DNA from: Psychrobacillus antarcticus | GTDB taxonomy: Bacteria; Bacillota; Bacilli; Bacillales_A; Planococcaceae | Direction: 5' to 3' | NCBI RefSeq assembly: GCF_029533155.1 | Contig: NZ_JAIZDB010000017.1 | Span: 62,001 to 126,000 of the forward strand | Length of the DNA: 64,000 bases | Part shown: positions 44,777 through 52,280 of the stretch, piece by piece | How the letters are laid out: each line of letters begins with the position of its first letter | Numbering within the stretch: position 1 is the stretch's first letter | The notes under the pieces: model-generated | What the model was told of the DNA's origin: nothing | What the model saw: the letters and a program-made list of their open reading frames with translations, nothing else | Databases searched by the model: none | Program-made: the position numbers and the translations under genes

Positions 44777-45757
44777 TTATTTACGTTTGTTACGTTTTTT
44801 AGTGATACGACCAAGTGCAAATGCACCAGCAGCAAGACCAATCATTGTATTCGTGTTTTTATTGAAAACTTGTTTTACAACTAGGTTCATATTTGCAGGA
44901 CGCTCAGCAAGACGACGCATGAAGTAACCGTACCAATCTTGTCCAAATGGTACATATGTGCAGAAGTTATAGCCTTCGTTTGCAAGTTGTTGTTGCATGT
45001 CAGTGCGGAAACCATATAACATTTGGAACTCAAACTTATCATTAGAGATATTATTATCCTTTATGAATTGTTTAACATGGTTAATCACATTATGATCATG
45101 AGTAGCGATAGAAGTGAATTTACCATTTAATAAATGCCATTCTATTAGCTCTACATAGTTTTTATCAATTTCTTCTTTTGTTTGGTAAGCGTATTCAGCA
45201 GGCTCTTTATAAGCACCTTTTACGATACGTAGGCGGAAATTTTTATACTTTTGAATATCTTCTGAAGCTCGATAAAAGTATGCTTGAATTACAGTACCAA
45301 CATTATCATAGTCTTTTGAAAGCTCATCCAAAATATCAAAAGAGGGCTGTAAGTGTTTGGTGGATTCCATGTCAATATTGATAAACGTGCCATATTTATG
45401 TGCGATTTCTACTATTTCTTTTAAGTTGTTAAATGTGAATTCATAATCAATATCTAAACCAAGCTGTGATGGTTTTAACGAAATATGTGCATCTACTTGA
45501 TGCTTCTCAATTGCTTCGATTACTGCGATAATTTGTTCTTTGGCAGCTAATGCTTCTTCTTTCTCGAAAACAAATTCCCCTAAATTATCTACTGTACAAG
45601 AGATACCCATTGCATTTAGTTTTTTTATGCTCTCAATTGTTTCTTCAATGTTTGTTCCAGCAACAACATGCTGTGCACCCATTTTTAAACCATATTTTTT
45701 TGCCGCACCATTTAGTACTTGATTTTCAGACAAAGCCATAAAAATATCTTTTAACAT
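44777..45757 (-). CDS. putB: proline dehydrogenase
   Basis: FAD enzyme that oxidises proline to pyrroline-5-carboxylate, passing electrons to the respiratory chain. 326 aa, the single-domain form of Firmicutes. Conserved segments are ISLKPSQLGLDIDYEF, RLRIVKGAYKEP, THDHNVI and FQMLYGFRTDMQQ (FAD and substrate sites on the barrel). The frame is open to 45823 but ATG 45757 has AGGAG at eight bases. The C-terminus is unusual: a short hydrophobic stretch (MIGLAAGAFALG) and a KKRNKRK tail that may attach it to the membrane. The P5C dehydrogenase gene is not adjacent. Confidence 0.9.
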   Translation of the reverse strand: MLKDIFMALSENQVLNGAAKKYGLKMGAQHVVAGTNIEETIESIKKLNAMGISCTVDNLGEFVFEKEEALAAKEQIIAVIEAIEKHQVDAHISLKPSQLGLDIDYEFTFNNLKEIVEIAHKYGTFINIDMESTKHLQPSFDILDELSKDYDNVGTVIQAYFYRASEDIQKYKNFRLRIVKGAYKEPAEYAYQTKEEIDKNYVELIEWHLLNGKFTSIATHDHNVINHVKQFIKDNNISNDKFEFQMLYGFRTDMQQQLANEGYNFCTYVPFGQDWYGYFMRRLAERPANMNLVVKQVFNKNTNTMIGLAAGAFALGRITKKRNKRK

Positions 45758-46004
45758 TGTAATGCTCCTATCTCTGTTTTGATGCTTCATTATACCACAA
45801 ATTCCGCTGGCAATAGCATTCATTTAACTGTAGTTCGACATAATATTATAAACTATTTTTATATTGTAAATATATAAATCTTTACGTCTAATTATCAGAA
45901 AATTAACTTGCCATTTATAAAGTAGTAAGTTAACTTTGGTATAGTGAGTAATTTTCACTTATCTTTAAAAATTATTTATTCAAAACAATTTCAGGAGGTA
46001 GGAC

Positions 46005-48317
46005 ATGCGGAATAATAAGATTAAAAAGTCAGTTGTAGCAGCAGTAATTACAACATCATTATTTTCTGTTTCAAGCGTTTCATTTGCAAATAGTTCACTA
46101 CAAGAGGTAGTTGACCATGCAAGGCAAGATATTAAGAACTCTGCTTATTCCTATGTAGTCCCAGCACAAGCTGGAAAACTTTCGACTAGTAAGGACTTAT
46201 ACCCCGCTTTGAACACCGCAAAAGCAAGTTACCAAAAAGCAAGAAATGAAATTATTAAATCCAATGTAAAAAACAAAGATTTATTACTTAAAAATTTAGA
46301 TGAATTATATAATGAACATGTAACTAAAGGTATTGTTCCTTATATTGATGCTTATAACTATGCGGACAAATACTTAGATCCAATTATGAAAGAAATTAAA
46401 CAAGCAGAAGCAATTAAAGATTGGGACAAGTTAGAAAAGGCTTATCATAAACTTTCTGTACAATTGAAAACACGTACCGCTATCCTGTATCGTTTTACAG
46501 GAAAAGCTCCTCGTGATCTACTATTAGTGCAATATAAAAATCCTGCAAATCAAAAGCGTGATGAGCTCATGGTACCAGTTACTATATTTATGAAGACGAA
46601 AGAGGCAGAAGCATACTTAGCAGCAAACAAAAAAGATGAAGCTGTAAAAGTAATGGAATCTATTAACCTATTAATAGAAAAACTACCAAGCACTTCTTCT
46701 CCAATTATCAAAGAATTACTTGCATACGTTGAGAATATTAGTGCTCAAACAAAAGCAGGTTTTACGCTATCTTTAATGCATGTAAATGATACACATGCAC
46801 GTACAACACAAGCACCTAAACGTTTAACGGCTATAAAAGAAGTAAGAGCTGAAAATCCTTCTACATTGCTAATTGATGCAGGAGATGTATTCTCAGGTAC
46901 TTTATATTTCAATGAGTTCAAAGGTCAAGCAGATTTAGAGTTAATGAAGTTAATGGATTATGATGTAATGACATTTGGTAATCATGAGTTTGACTTAGGA
47001 AACGATCCTGAAGGGCATAAAGCACTAAAAGAATTTATCGAGAAATCTAATTTCCCATTTGTTAGCTCGAACGTTGATTTTTCTAAAGATGTGAATCTAA
47101 AAGGATTATTTAATGTGAATGTTTCATCTAATCCAAAAGATGGACAAATTTACAGCGGAATTATTAAGGAAGTAGACGGCCAAAAGATTGGATTGTTTGG
47201 TCTAACTACTGCTGAAACTGCTACTATATCTAGTCCGAAAGATGTAACTTTTACGGAGTATATCAAAGCAGCACAAACAATGGTTGATGAATTTAAGAAA
47301 CAAGGTGTCAATAAAGTTGTTGCGGTTACTCATATTGGATATGATGACAATCCAACAGTAGATAATGATTTAATGTTAGCTGCTGCTGTCAATGGTATTG
47401 ATGTAATCGTTGGTGGACATAGTCATACTAAATTAGAGAAGCCTGTATTAGTTGATAAAGATAGCACTGGTAAGAAAAAGGATCCTACTATTATCGTACA
47501 AGCTTCACAATATAGTGAATTCCTAGGAACACTAGATGTGGACTTTGATGGAGAAGGTAAAGTAATAGGGCACGCAGGAAAACTAATTGAGATTAAAGAC
47601 CAAGTAGCAGATCCTACTGCGGCTGCTCTATTAAAAACGTATTCAAGTAAAATAGATACAATTAATAAAACAGAAATTGGTGTAAATGCAGTAGAAGAAT
47701 TGCAAACCCCACGTACCGATGGTGATGATACAAAGCCAAGCGTTCGTAAAAACGAGACTGCTTTAGGAAATATTATTACAGATGGTATGCTTTTGAAAGC
47801 AAAAAAATACGATAATAAAGTTATTATGGCGTTTCAAAATGGTGGAGGAATCCGTGCTGAAATCGGACAAGGACCAATTACAGTAGGTGAGGTTATTACG
47901 GTGCTTCCATTTGGTAATACGTTAGCAACGATGGAAATAACAGGAGCAGAATTAAAATCTGCATTTGAAATCAGTTTTAAAAGTTATCCAAAAGAAAATG
48001 GCGGATTCTTACACGTTGCAGGAGCAAAAGTGGAATTCGATTCTTCAAAACCTGCTGGTGAACGAGTAGTATCAATTAAATACAAGGCAGAAGATGGGTC
48101 ATTTGTAGATATTAAAAATGAAGAAAAGTATAAAGTAGCGACCAATGCATTTACGGCTAAAGGCGGCGATGGCTATGATGTGTTTGCGAATATTTACAAA
48201 GAAGGTCGTGTAACAGACCTAGGTCTTTCAGATTGGGAAAACCTTCAAGAACAATTACAATTATTAAAAACTGTTAATAATAAAACAGAAGGTCGCATTG
48301 TTGACGTGAAAAAGTAA
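46005..48317 (+). CDS. secreted 5'-nucleotidase / metallophosphoesterase
   Basis: 770-aa extracellular enzyme releasing phosphate and nucleosides from nucleotides. Signal peptide to about residue 29 (VSFANS). Residues 30-250 are a helical domain without motifs I know. The metallophosphatase domain starts near 258 with LMHVNDTHAR, LLIDAGDVF, MTFGNHEFD and VVGGHSHTK (metal ligands). The 5'-nucleotidase C-domain follows with MAFQNGGGIRAEI and GGDGYDVF. There is no LPXTG or SLH anchor. CAGGAGGTAGG precedes the ATG, and it is monocistronic with a terminator. Confidence 0.9.
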   Translation: MRNNKIKKSVVAAVITTSLFSVSSVSFANSSLQEVVDHARQDIKNSAYSYVVPAQAGKLSTSKDLYPALNTAKASYQKARNEIIKSNVKNKDLLLKNLDELYNEHVTKGIVPYIDAYNYADKYLDPIMKEIKQAEAIKDWDKLEKAYHKLSVQLKTRTAILYRFTGKAPRDLLLVQYKNPANQKRDELMVPVTIFMKTKEAEAYLAANKKDEAVKVMESINLLIEKLPSTSSPIIKELLAYVENISAQTKAGFTLSLMHVNDTHARTTQAPKRLTAIKEVRAENPSTLLIDAGDVFSGTLYFNEFKGQADLELMKLMDYDVMTFGNHEFDLGNDPEGHKALKEFIEKSNFPFVSSNVDFSKDVNLKGLFNVNVSSNPKDGQIYSGIIKEVDGQKIGLFGLTTAETATISSPKDVTFTEYIKAAQTMVDEFKKQGVNKVVAVTHIGYDDNPTVDNDLMLAAAVNGIDVIVGGHSHTKLEKPVLVDKDSTGKKKDPTIIVQASQYSEFLGTLDVDFDGEGKVIGHAGKLIEIKDQVADPTAAALLKTYSSKIDTINKTEIGVNAVEELQTPRTDGDDTKPSVRKNETALGNIITDGMLLKAKKYDNKVIMAFQNGGGIRAEIGQGPITVGEVITVLPFGNTLATMEITGAELKSAFEISFKSYPKENGGFLHVAGAKVEFDSSKPAGERVVSIKYKAEDGSFVDIKNEEKYKVATNAFTAKGGDGYDVFANIYKEGRVTDLGLSDWENLQEQLQLLKTVNNKTEGRIVDVKK

Positions 48318-48326
48318 AGAGAAATT

Positions 48327-48364
48327 AATCCTTTCGCTATTAATCTAGCGAAAGGATTTTTTTA
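48327..48364 (+). terminator. terminator of the 5'-nucleotidase gene
   Basis: AATCCTTTCGCTA / TAGCGAAAGGATT stem with a T-run. Confidence 0.93.
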
Positions 48365-48608
48365 ACCAAAAATGATGAAAATATTTAAATACTAGCATAT
48401 TCAACATATAACGTTCTATCTCTGTCCAATTTGGCTTGACGCAAATTATATACCCTTTCGGTACTTCTACAAAACCGTCCACCACTATTATTTCCGGGGA
48501 AATGATATTGTCATCTAGAGTAAGAATTCCTGTCTGCCCTGAGAGGAATGCTAGGAAACGAGCCCCAACCAGTATTCCCATTGTCGTTTTCAAGTGGCAC
48601 ATCGTCAT
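48345..48608 (-). CDS. small hypothetical protein, possibly a gene fragment
   Basis: 87-aa frame with AGAGGA at eight bases before ATG 48608. The middle (ISPEIIVVDGFVEVPKG, then VKPNWTEIERYML) resembles the C-terminal end of enolase-superfamily enzymes of the MenC/N-acylamino acid racemase type, where PEI..DG.VEVP is common. Its last codons and stop lie inside the stem of the convergent terminator, which an intact gene would hardly choose. I read it as a 3'-eroded remnant or an uncertain small gene. Confidence 0.35.
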   Translation of the reverse strand: MTMCHLKTTMGILVGARFLAFLSGQTGILTLDDNIISPEIIVVDGFVEVPKGYIICVKPNWTEIERYMLNMLVFKYFHHFWLKKSFR

Positions 48609-48669
48609 TTTTTTAGTCCTCTAGTTAATGATCATTCAACTTATCACGTTCCAGCTCCTAAAATAAATC

Positions 48670-48692
48670 AAAAAAACCCTACAATTGTAGGG
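48670..48692 (-). terminator. terminator of the 57-aa minus-strand gene
   Basis: Minus-strand CCCTAC-aatt-GTAGGG followed by seven T; the gene's TAG stop lies within the stem. Confidence 0.85.
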
Positions 48693-48852
48693 GCCATGTT
48701 TGTGGAGCTGACTCCTCTTTCTCCATATCCATTGGCGAAAGAGGAGCTCCCTCCCAAATCATCTGAAGGGAAGCTTGTATATCTAAGTCATTTCTATACG
48801 CCATTTCTTCTGGTTCAACTGGATTTACGTTAATAGAAAATCTCCTCCTCAT
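48679..48852 (-). CDS. small hypothetical protein (57 aa)
   Basis: A short gene of 57 codons from ATG 48852. The product begins MRRRFSINVNPVEPEEMAYR, continues NDLDIQASLQMIWEG and ends QTWPLQL. Composition is amphipathic and acidic, unlike random frames, and a perfect terminator overlaps its stop codon, which supports it being real. An AGGAGG lies within its first codons, so a non-ATG start (ATT at 48834) is conceivable; the ATG has only GAAAGGG upstream. Unknown function. Confidence 0.6.
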   Translation of the reverse strand: MRRRFSINVNPVEPEEMAYRNDLDIQASLQMIWEGAPLSPMDMEKEESAPQTWPLQL

Positions 48853-49054
48853 ACCCTTTCTATTAGTATATTAACCAAAAATAAAAAATGACATGAAACA
48901 TAAAAAAATTTTGAGGTCCAAAATCGCTACAAAAATGAATTCTTAGATCGAAAAGGTTGTAGAAATTCCATAGTTGCATTTAAAAATTAATTCTGACAAT
49001 TGAATTAACTTAATGAGTAGATAAAATAGAGGAAATGAAAGGAGTGGATAAGCG

Positions 49055-49252
49055 ATGACTGTTGAATATCTAGTTCAAGTAATGAATCGCAGTTTACAAA
49101 AAGTAGAGGAAACAGTTGAGCAGGTAGAACGTCATACAAATATGTCAAAGGCAGATCAGCATCAAATTATGCAAGCAGTTTTAGAGCTAAGTGACCGGAT
49201 AAAATTACTCGAAATGCATGTAGATATAAACAAACGTGAAAGAACTCACTAG
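49055..49252 (+). CDS. small coiled-coil hypothetical protein
   Basis: 65-aa, highly helical protein (VMNRSLQKVEETVEQVERH, then IMQAVLELSDRIKLLEMHV) with a heptad-like hydrophobic pattern. GAAAGGAG precedes the ATG at good spacing. No family recognised. It is separated from guaC by a promoter, so it is its own unit. Confidence 0.72.
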   Translation: MTVEYLVQVMNRSLQKVEETVEQVERHTNMSKADQHQIMQAVLELSDRIKLLEMHVDINKRERTH

Positions 49253-49315
49253 CTGCTCTCCAAATTTAACTTGAGTAACTTTTATTGAAACATTTGCACA
49301 TGAACTCCAAAAAGA

Positions 49316-49344
49316 TTGACATACTACCAAATATGATGTAAATT
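49316..49344 (+). promoter_or_regulatory. guaC promoter
   Basis: TTGACA, 17-base spacer, TAAATT. Transcription would start near 49351, at the edge of the palindrome at 49354. Confidence 0.6.
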
Positions 49345-49353
49345 ACCAAATGA

Positions 49354-49371
49354 ACGAACATTATAGTTCGT
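49354..49371. promoter_or_regulatory. PurBox-like palindrome upstream of guaC
   Basis: ACGAAC-attata-GTTCGT is a perfect palindrome containing the CGAA core of PurR boxes (AWWWCCGAACWWT in B. subtilis). It sits at the transcription start of guaC, a known PurR-regulated gene in Bacillus. Binding here is inferred. Confidence 0.55.
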
Positions 49372-49406
49372 ATTGTAATAAATATTCGTATTTGGGAGTG
49401 TAATTG

Positions 49407-50390
49407 ATGGATAATGTATTTGATTATGAAGATATTCAGCTAATTCCGGCAAAATGTGTGGTTAATAGTAGATCGGAATGTGATACTACAGTCACACTTG
49501 GAGGACATACTTTTAAATTGCCAGTAGTACCTGCTAATATGCAGACAATTATAGATGAAAACATTGCAAATTATTTAGCGGAGAATGGTTACTTTTATAT
49601 TATGCATCGCTTCGAACCGCAAAAACGTACTGCGTTCATTAAGAGTATGCAATCACGTGGGTTAATTGCTTCTATAAGTGTGGGTGTCAAAGAGGAAGAA
49701 TACCTATTTGTAGAGCAGTTAGCGAAAGAGAATCTGGTACCTGAATTCATTACGATAGATATAGCACATGGTCATTCTAATGCCGTTATTAACATGATCA
49801 AACATCTTAAAGAATATTTACCGAAGAGCTTTGTCATCGCTGGTAATGTAGGTACTCCAGAAGCAGTAAGAGAGCTAGAACATGCTGGAGCAGATGCAAC
49901 AAAAGTTGGTATCGGACCAGGAAAAGTGTGTATCACGAAGATTAAAACTGGATTTGGAACTGGTGGTTGGCAACTTGCTGCACTACGCTGGTGTGCAAAA
50001 GCAGCTAGCAAGCCAATAATCGCAGATGGTGGAATCCGTACACATGGCGATATTGCAAAGTCCGTTCGATTTGGTGCTTCCATGGTTATGATTGGATCTC
50101 TATTTGCAGGCCATGAGGAATCTCCTGGTGTGACAGTGGAGAAGGATGGTAAACGATATAAAGAATATTTCGGTTCTGCATCTGAATTCCAAAAAGGTGA
50201 AAAGAAAAATGTTGAAGGCAAAAAGATGTTTGTAGAATACAAAGGACCTCTAGAAGATACTTTGAAAGAAATGGAACAAGATTTACAATCCTCTATTTCT
50301 TATTCAGGTGGAAATAAACTAGAATCGATTCGCACAGTAGATTATGTAATTGTTAAAAACTCCATTTTCAACGGAGATAAAGTTTACTAA
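49407..50390 (+). CDS. guaC: GMP reductase
   Basis: Reductively deaminates GMP to IMP with NADPH, balancing guanine and adenine nucleotides. 327 aa, of the Firmicutes GuaC class related to IMP dehydrogenase but without CBS domains. The catalytic cysteine is in [15 protein letters not shown], and [16 protein letters not shown] and [14 protein letters not shown] bind the phosphate. ATG 49407 is preferred over the in-frame TTG 49404; TGGGAG lies eight bases upstream. A PurBox-like site suggests purine control. Confidence 0.95.
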   Translation: MDNVFDYEDIQLIPAKCVVNSRSECDTTVTLGGHTFKLPVVPANMQTIIDENIANYLAENGYFYIMHRFEPQKRTAFIKSMQSRGLIASISVGVKEEEYLFVEQLAKENLVPEFITIDIAHGHSNAVINMIKHLKEYLPKSFVIAGNVGTPEAVRELEHAGADATKVGIGPGKVCITKIKTGFGTGGWQLAALRWCAKAASKPIIADGGIRTHGDIAKSVRFGASMVMIGSLFAGHEESPGVTVEKDGKRYKEYFGSASEFQKGEKKNVEGKKMFVEYKGPLEDTLKEMEQDLQSSISYSGGNKLESIRTVDYVIVKNSIFNGDKVY

Positions 50391-50482
50391 AATTTTATGT
50401 TATTTTAGGACCTCAAATGCTACAATATAATTGTTGTTTATTATTTGAATATTAACGTTATTTAAGAAGAGGAGTGTTCTAA

Positions 50483-50911
50483 ATGGCTGTAAATGTATAT
50501 CTTACTTTTAACGGAAATTGTCGAGAGGCTGCTGAATTTTATGCAGAAGTATTTAAGACAGAAAAACCAGAAATTATGACATTTGGTGAATCACCTCAAA
50601 GTCCGGATTTTGTATTGCCAGAAGTTGCAAAAGATTTAGTTCTTCACACTCGCTTAAATATTAATGGAAGCAACATAATGTTCTCGGATACATTTCCAGG
50701 GTCATCTTTTGTAGAAGGAAATAATATTAGCTTAGCTTTTGTCAGTAAAGTTGTAGAAACGGTCAAATCCGCATTTAATGCACTAAAAGAAGGCGGCAAA
50801 GTAAGCATGGATCTACAAGAAACATTTTGGAGTAAATGTTATGGATCCTTAAGAGACAAATTCGGCATCGAATGGCAATTTAGCCATGAAACCGATCAAT
50901 TGCCACAATAA
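50483..50911 (+). CDS. VOC family protein (PhnB/YjdN-like)
   Basis: 142-aa glyoxalase/bleomycin-resistance-fold protein of the PhnB-like group. It begins VYLTFNGNCREAAEFYAEVF, the family hallmark, and ends DKFGIEWQFSHE. AAGAGGAG precedes the ATG. Members of this group have no agreed substrate, so no reaction is assigned. Followed by a terminator shared with the convergent LCP gene region. Confidence 0.85.
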   Translation: MAVNVYLTFNGNCREAAEFYAEVFKTEKPEIMTFGESPQSPDFVLPEVAKDLVLHTRLNINGSNIMFSDTFPGSSFVEGNNISLAFVSKVVETVKSAFNALKEGGKVSMDLQETFWSKCYGSLRDKFGIEWQFSHETDQLPQ

Positions 50912-50920
50912 TATCTTACA

Positions 50921-50964
50921 AAGGGCTATGCAACGTTTTAATAGACGTCGCATAGCCCTTTTTT
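50921..50964. terminator. terminator after the VOC gene
   Basis: AAGGGCTATGC / GCATAGCCCTT with an inner ACGT/ACGT pairing, followed by six T. Confidence 0.88.
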
Positions 50965-50984
50965 ATAGATTTAAATGGAAGGAA

Positions 50985-51176
50985 ATCCCGTTCCGCCAGT
51001 AAATGACGCCCGTCCGCAAGTAACCACAGAGCGAGCGCAAGTAAACCGCCGCCAATCGCTAGTATCGACCAGTCAACCGCAAGTAAACATTCACCGACCG
51101 CGAGTATCCACCAATCACGCGCTAGTAGCCAACTGCCACTCGCTAGTATTCATCCGTCAACCTCAAGTAAACCGGC
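50985..51176 (-). repeat. 21-bp-phased TTTACTTGCGG array, 9 units
   Basis: On the plus strand AGTA (complement of TACT in TACTNGCG) starts at 50998, 51019, 51040, 51061, 51082, 51103, 51124, 51145 and 51166: all eight intervals are exactly 21. Typical minus-strand words are TTTACTTGCGGTT and ATACTCGCGGTC. The array lies directly behind the stop of the LCP gene, in the same orientation relative to that gene as the other TTTACTTGCGG arrays have to theirs. The plus-strand frame through it has heptapeptide-like PQVN repeats but no ribosome binding site. Confidence 0.88.
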
Positions 51177-51191
51177 CCAACAATAAATTCC

Positions 51192-52097
51192 CTAGTCAAG
51201 CTCCAGATGCTTCTTCAAATTCATCGATACTTCATTCAACTCTTCCTCTTCGGGTACATAATACCAAATATCATTCATTACCTGGCCACTACCATTCGTT
51301 AGAGCAATAGATTCGACATTTGTCAGAGCATCCTTATAACCTTTTTGAATATCCATCATTTGATCGAATGTCATATTAGTACGGATATTCTCCTCTAATG
51401 TGGCCAATAAATCCTTATAGTTGAGCAAGCTATTGAAAGAAGCTCCCTCCTTTAAAATAGCTAGGAGAACTTGTTTTTGGCGCTCCTGTCTTCCAAAGTC
51501 ACCTTGTATATCATTCTTTCGCATGCGCACATAACTAAGTGCCATATCACCATCTAAATGGATTGGACCTTCATTGAACACATAACCGTTTTCTTCGAAA
51601 GCAGTAGTATTCTGAACTGTTACACCACCAACACTATCGACAATTTCTAAAAAGCTTTCCATATTAACCTGTACAACATAATCAATTGGAATATCAAGTA
51701 AATTTTCGACAGAACGAAGTGCCATATCTGTCCCACCAAATGCATACGCGTGATTTAGTTTATCCATTTTGTCTAATCCAATGATTTCCGTATACGTGTC
51801 TCTTGGGATGCTCAATACTTTAATCGAAGATAGAGAGGGGTTAGCAGTTAGTACGATAATAGTGTCAGAACGTCCAATATCCGCCTCTCTTTCGTCTACA
51901 CCTAGTAGTAAAACGGAGATTGGTTCTTTTTCCACAAGCTCTACTTCGATTTCTCTTCGCTCAGAAACCTTTCGAATATCCGGTTCATGGATAGTCTCGA
52001 GTGTTGTGGATACATTTCGGTAAATACTTGTGGCGTATACTATCCCAGCAAAAAGTAAGCAACTTATGATGGTAATCCAAACTTTTTTCTTCGACAT
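51192..52097 (-). CDS. LCP (LytR-CpsA-Psr) family protein
   Basis: 301-aa membrane-anchored enzyme of the family that transfers wall teichoic acid or other glycopolymers from undecaprenyl phosphate to peptidoglycan. One N-terminal membrane helix (residues 6-24), then the LCP domain with SVLLLGVDERE, GRSDTIIVLTAN and the conserved arginines in LSIPRDTYTEI and LSYVRMRKND. GAGGA precedes the ATG. tagO lies downstream in the region, which fits a role in anionic-polymer attachment; the actual polymer is not known. Confidence 0.9.
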   Translation of the reverse strand: MSKKKVWITIISCLLFAGIVYATSIYRNVSTTLETIHEPDIRKVSERREIEVELVEKEPISVLLLGVDEREADIGRSDTIIVLTANPSLSSIKVLSIPRDTYTEIIGLDKMDKLNHAYAFGGTDMALRSVENLLDIPIDYVVQVNMESFLEIVDSVGGVTVQNTTAFEENGYVFNEGPIHLDGDMALSYVRMRKNDIQGDFGRQERQKQVLLAILKEGASFNSLLNYKDLLATLEENIRTNMTFDQMMDIQKGYKDALTNVESIALTNGSGQVMNDIWYYVPEEEELNEVSMNLKKHLELD

Positions 52098-52214
52098 TCA
52101 TAATCCTCATTTCTTATAGCGACAATTCCGTATCGTAAATATATGAATGTAAGCTCTAGAATATTAATTAGAACTGATGATAGTATGTATAGTTTCAAAT
52201 TTTATTAAACATAC

Positions 52215-52251
52215 AAAAAAAGAGGATTGCGGCTATAACCACAATCCTCTT
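52215..52251 (-). terminator. secA2 terminator
   Basis: Minus-strand AAGAGGATTGTGG / CCGCAATCCTCTT (one G-U) followed by T-run. Confidence 0.9.
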
Positions 52252-52280
52252 AAGAGATTCACTATAAATGTTGCAAGGAC

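Noticed and set aside
50975-51310. 111-aa plus-strand frame with PQVN heptads
   Set aside because: No ribosome binding site, overlaps the 3' end of the LCP gene, and its repetition follows directly from the 21-bp DNA array.
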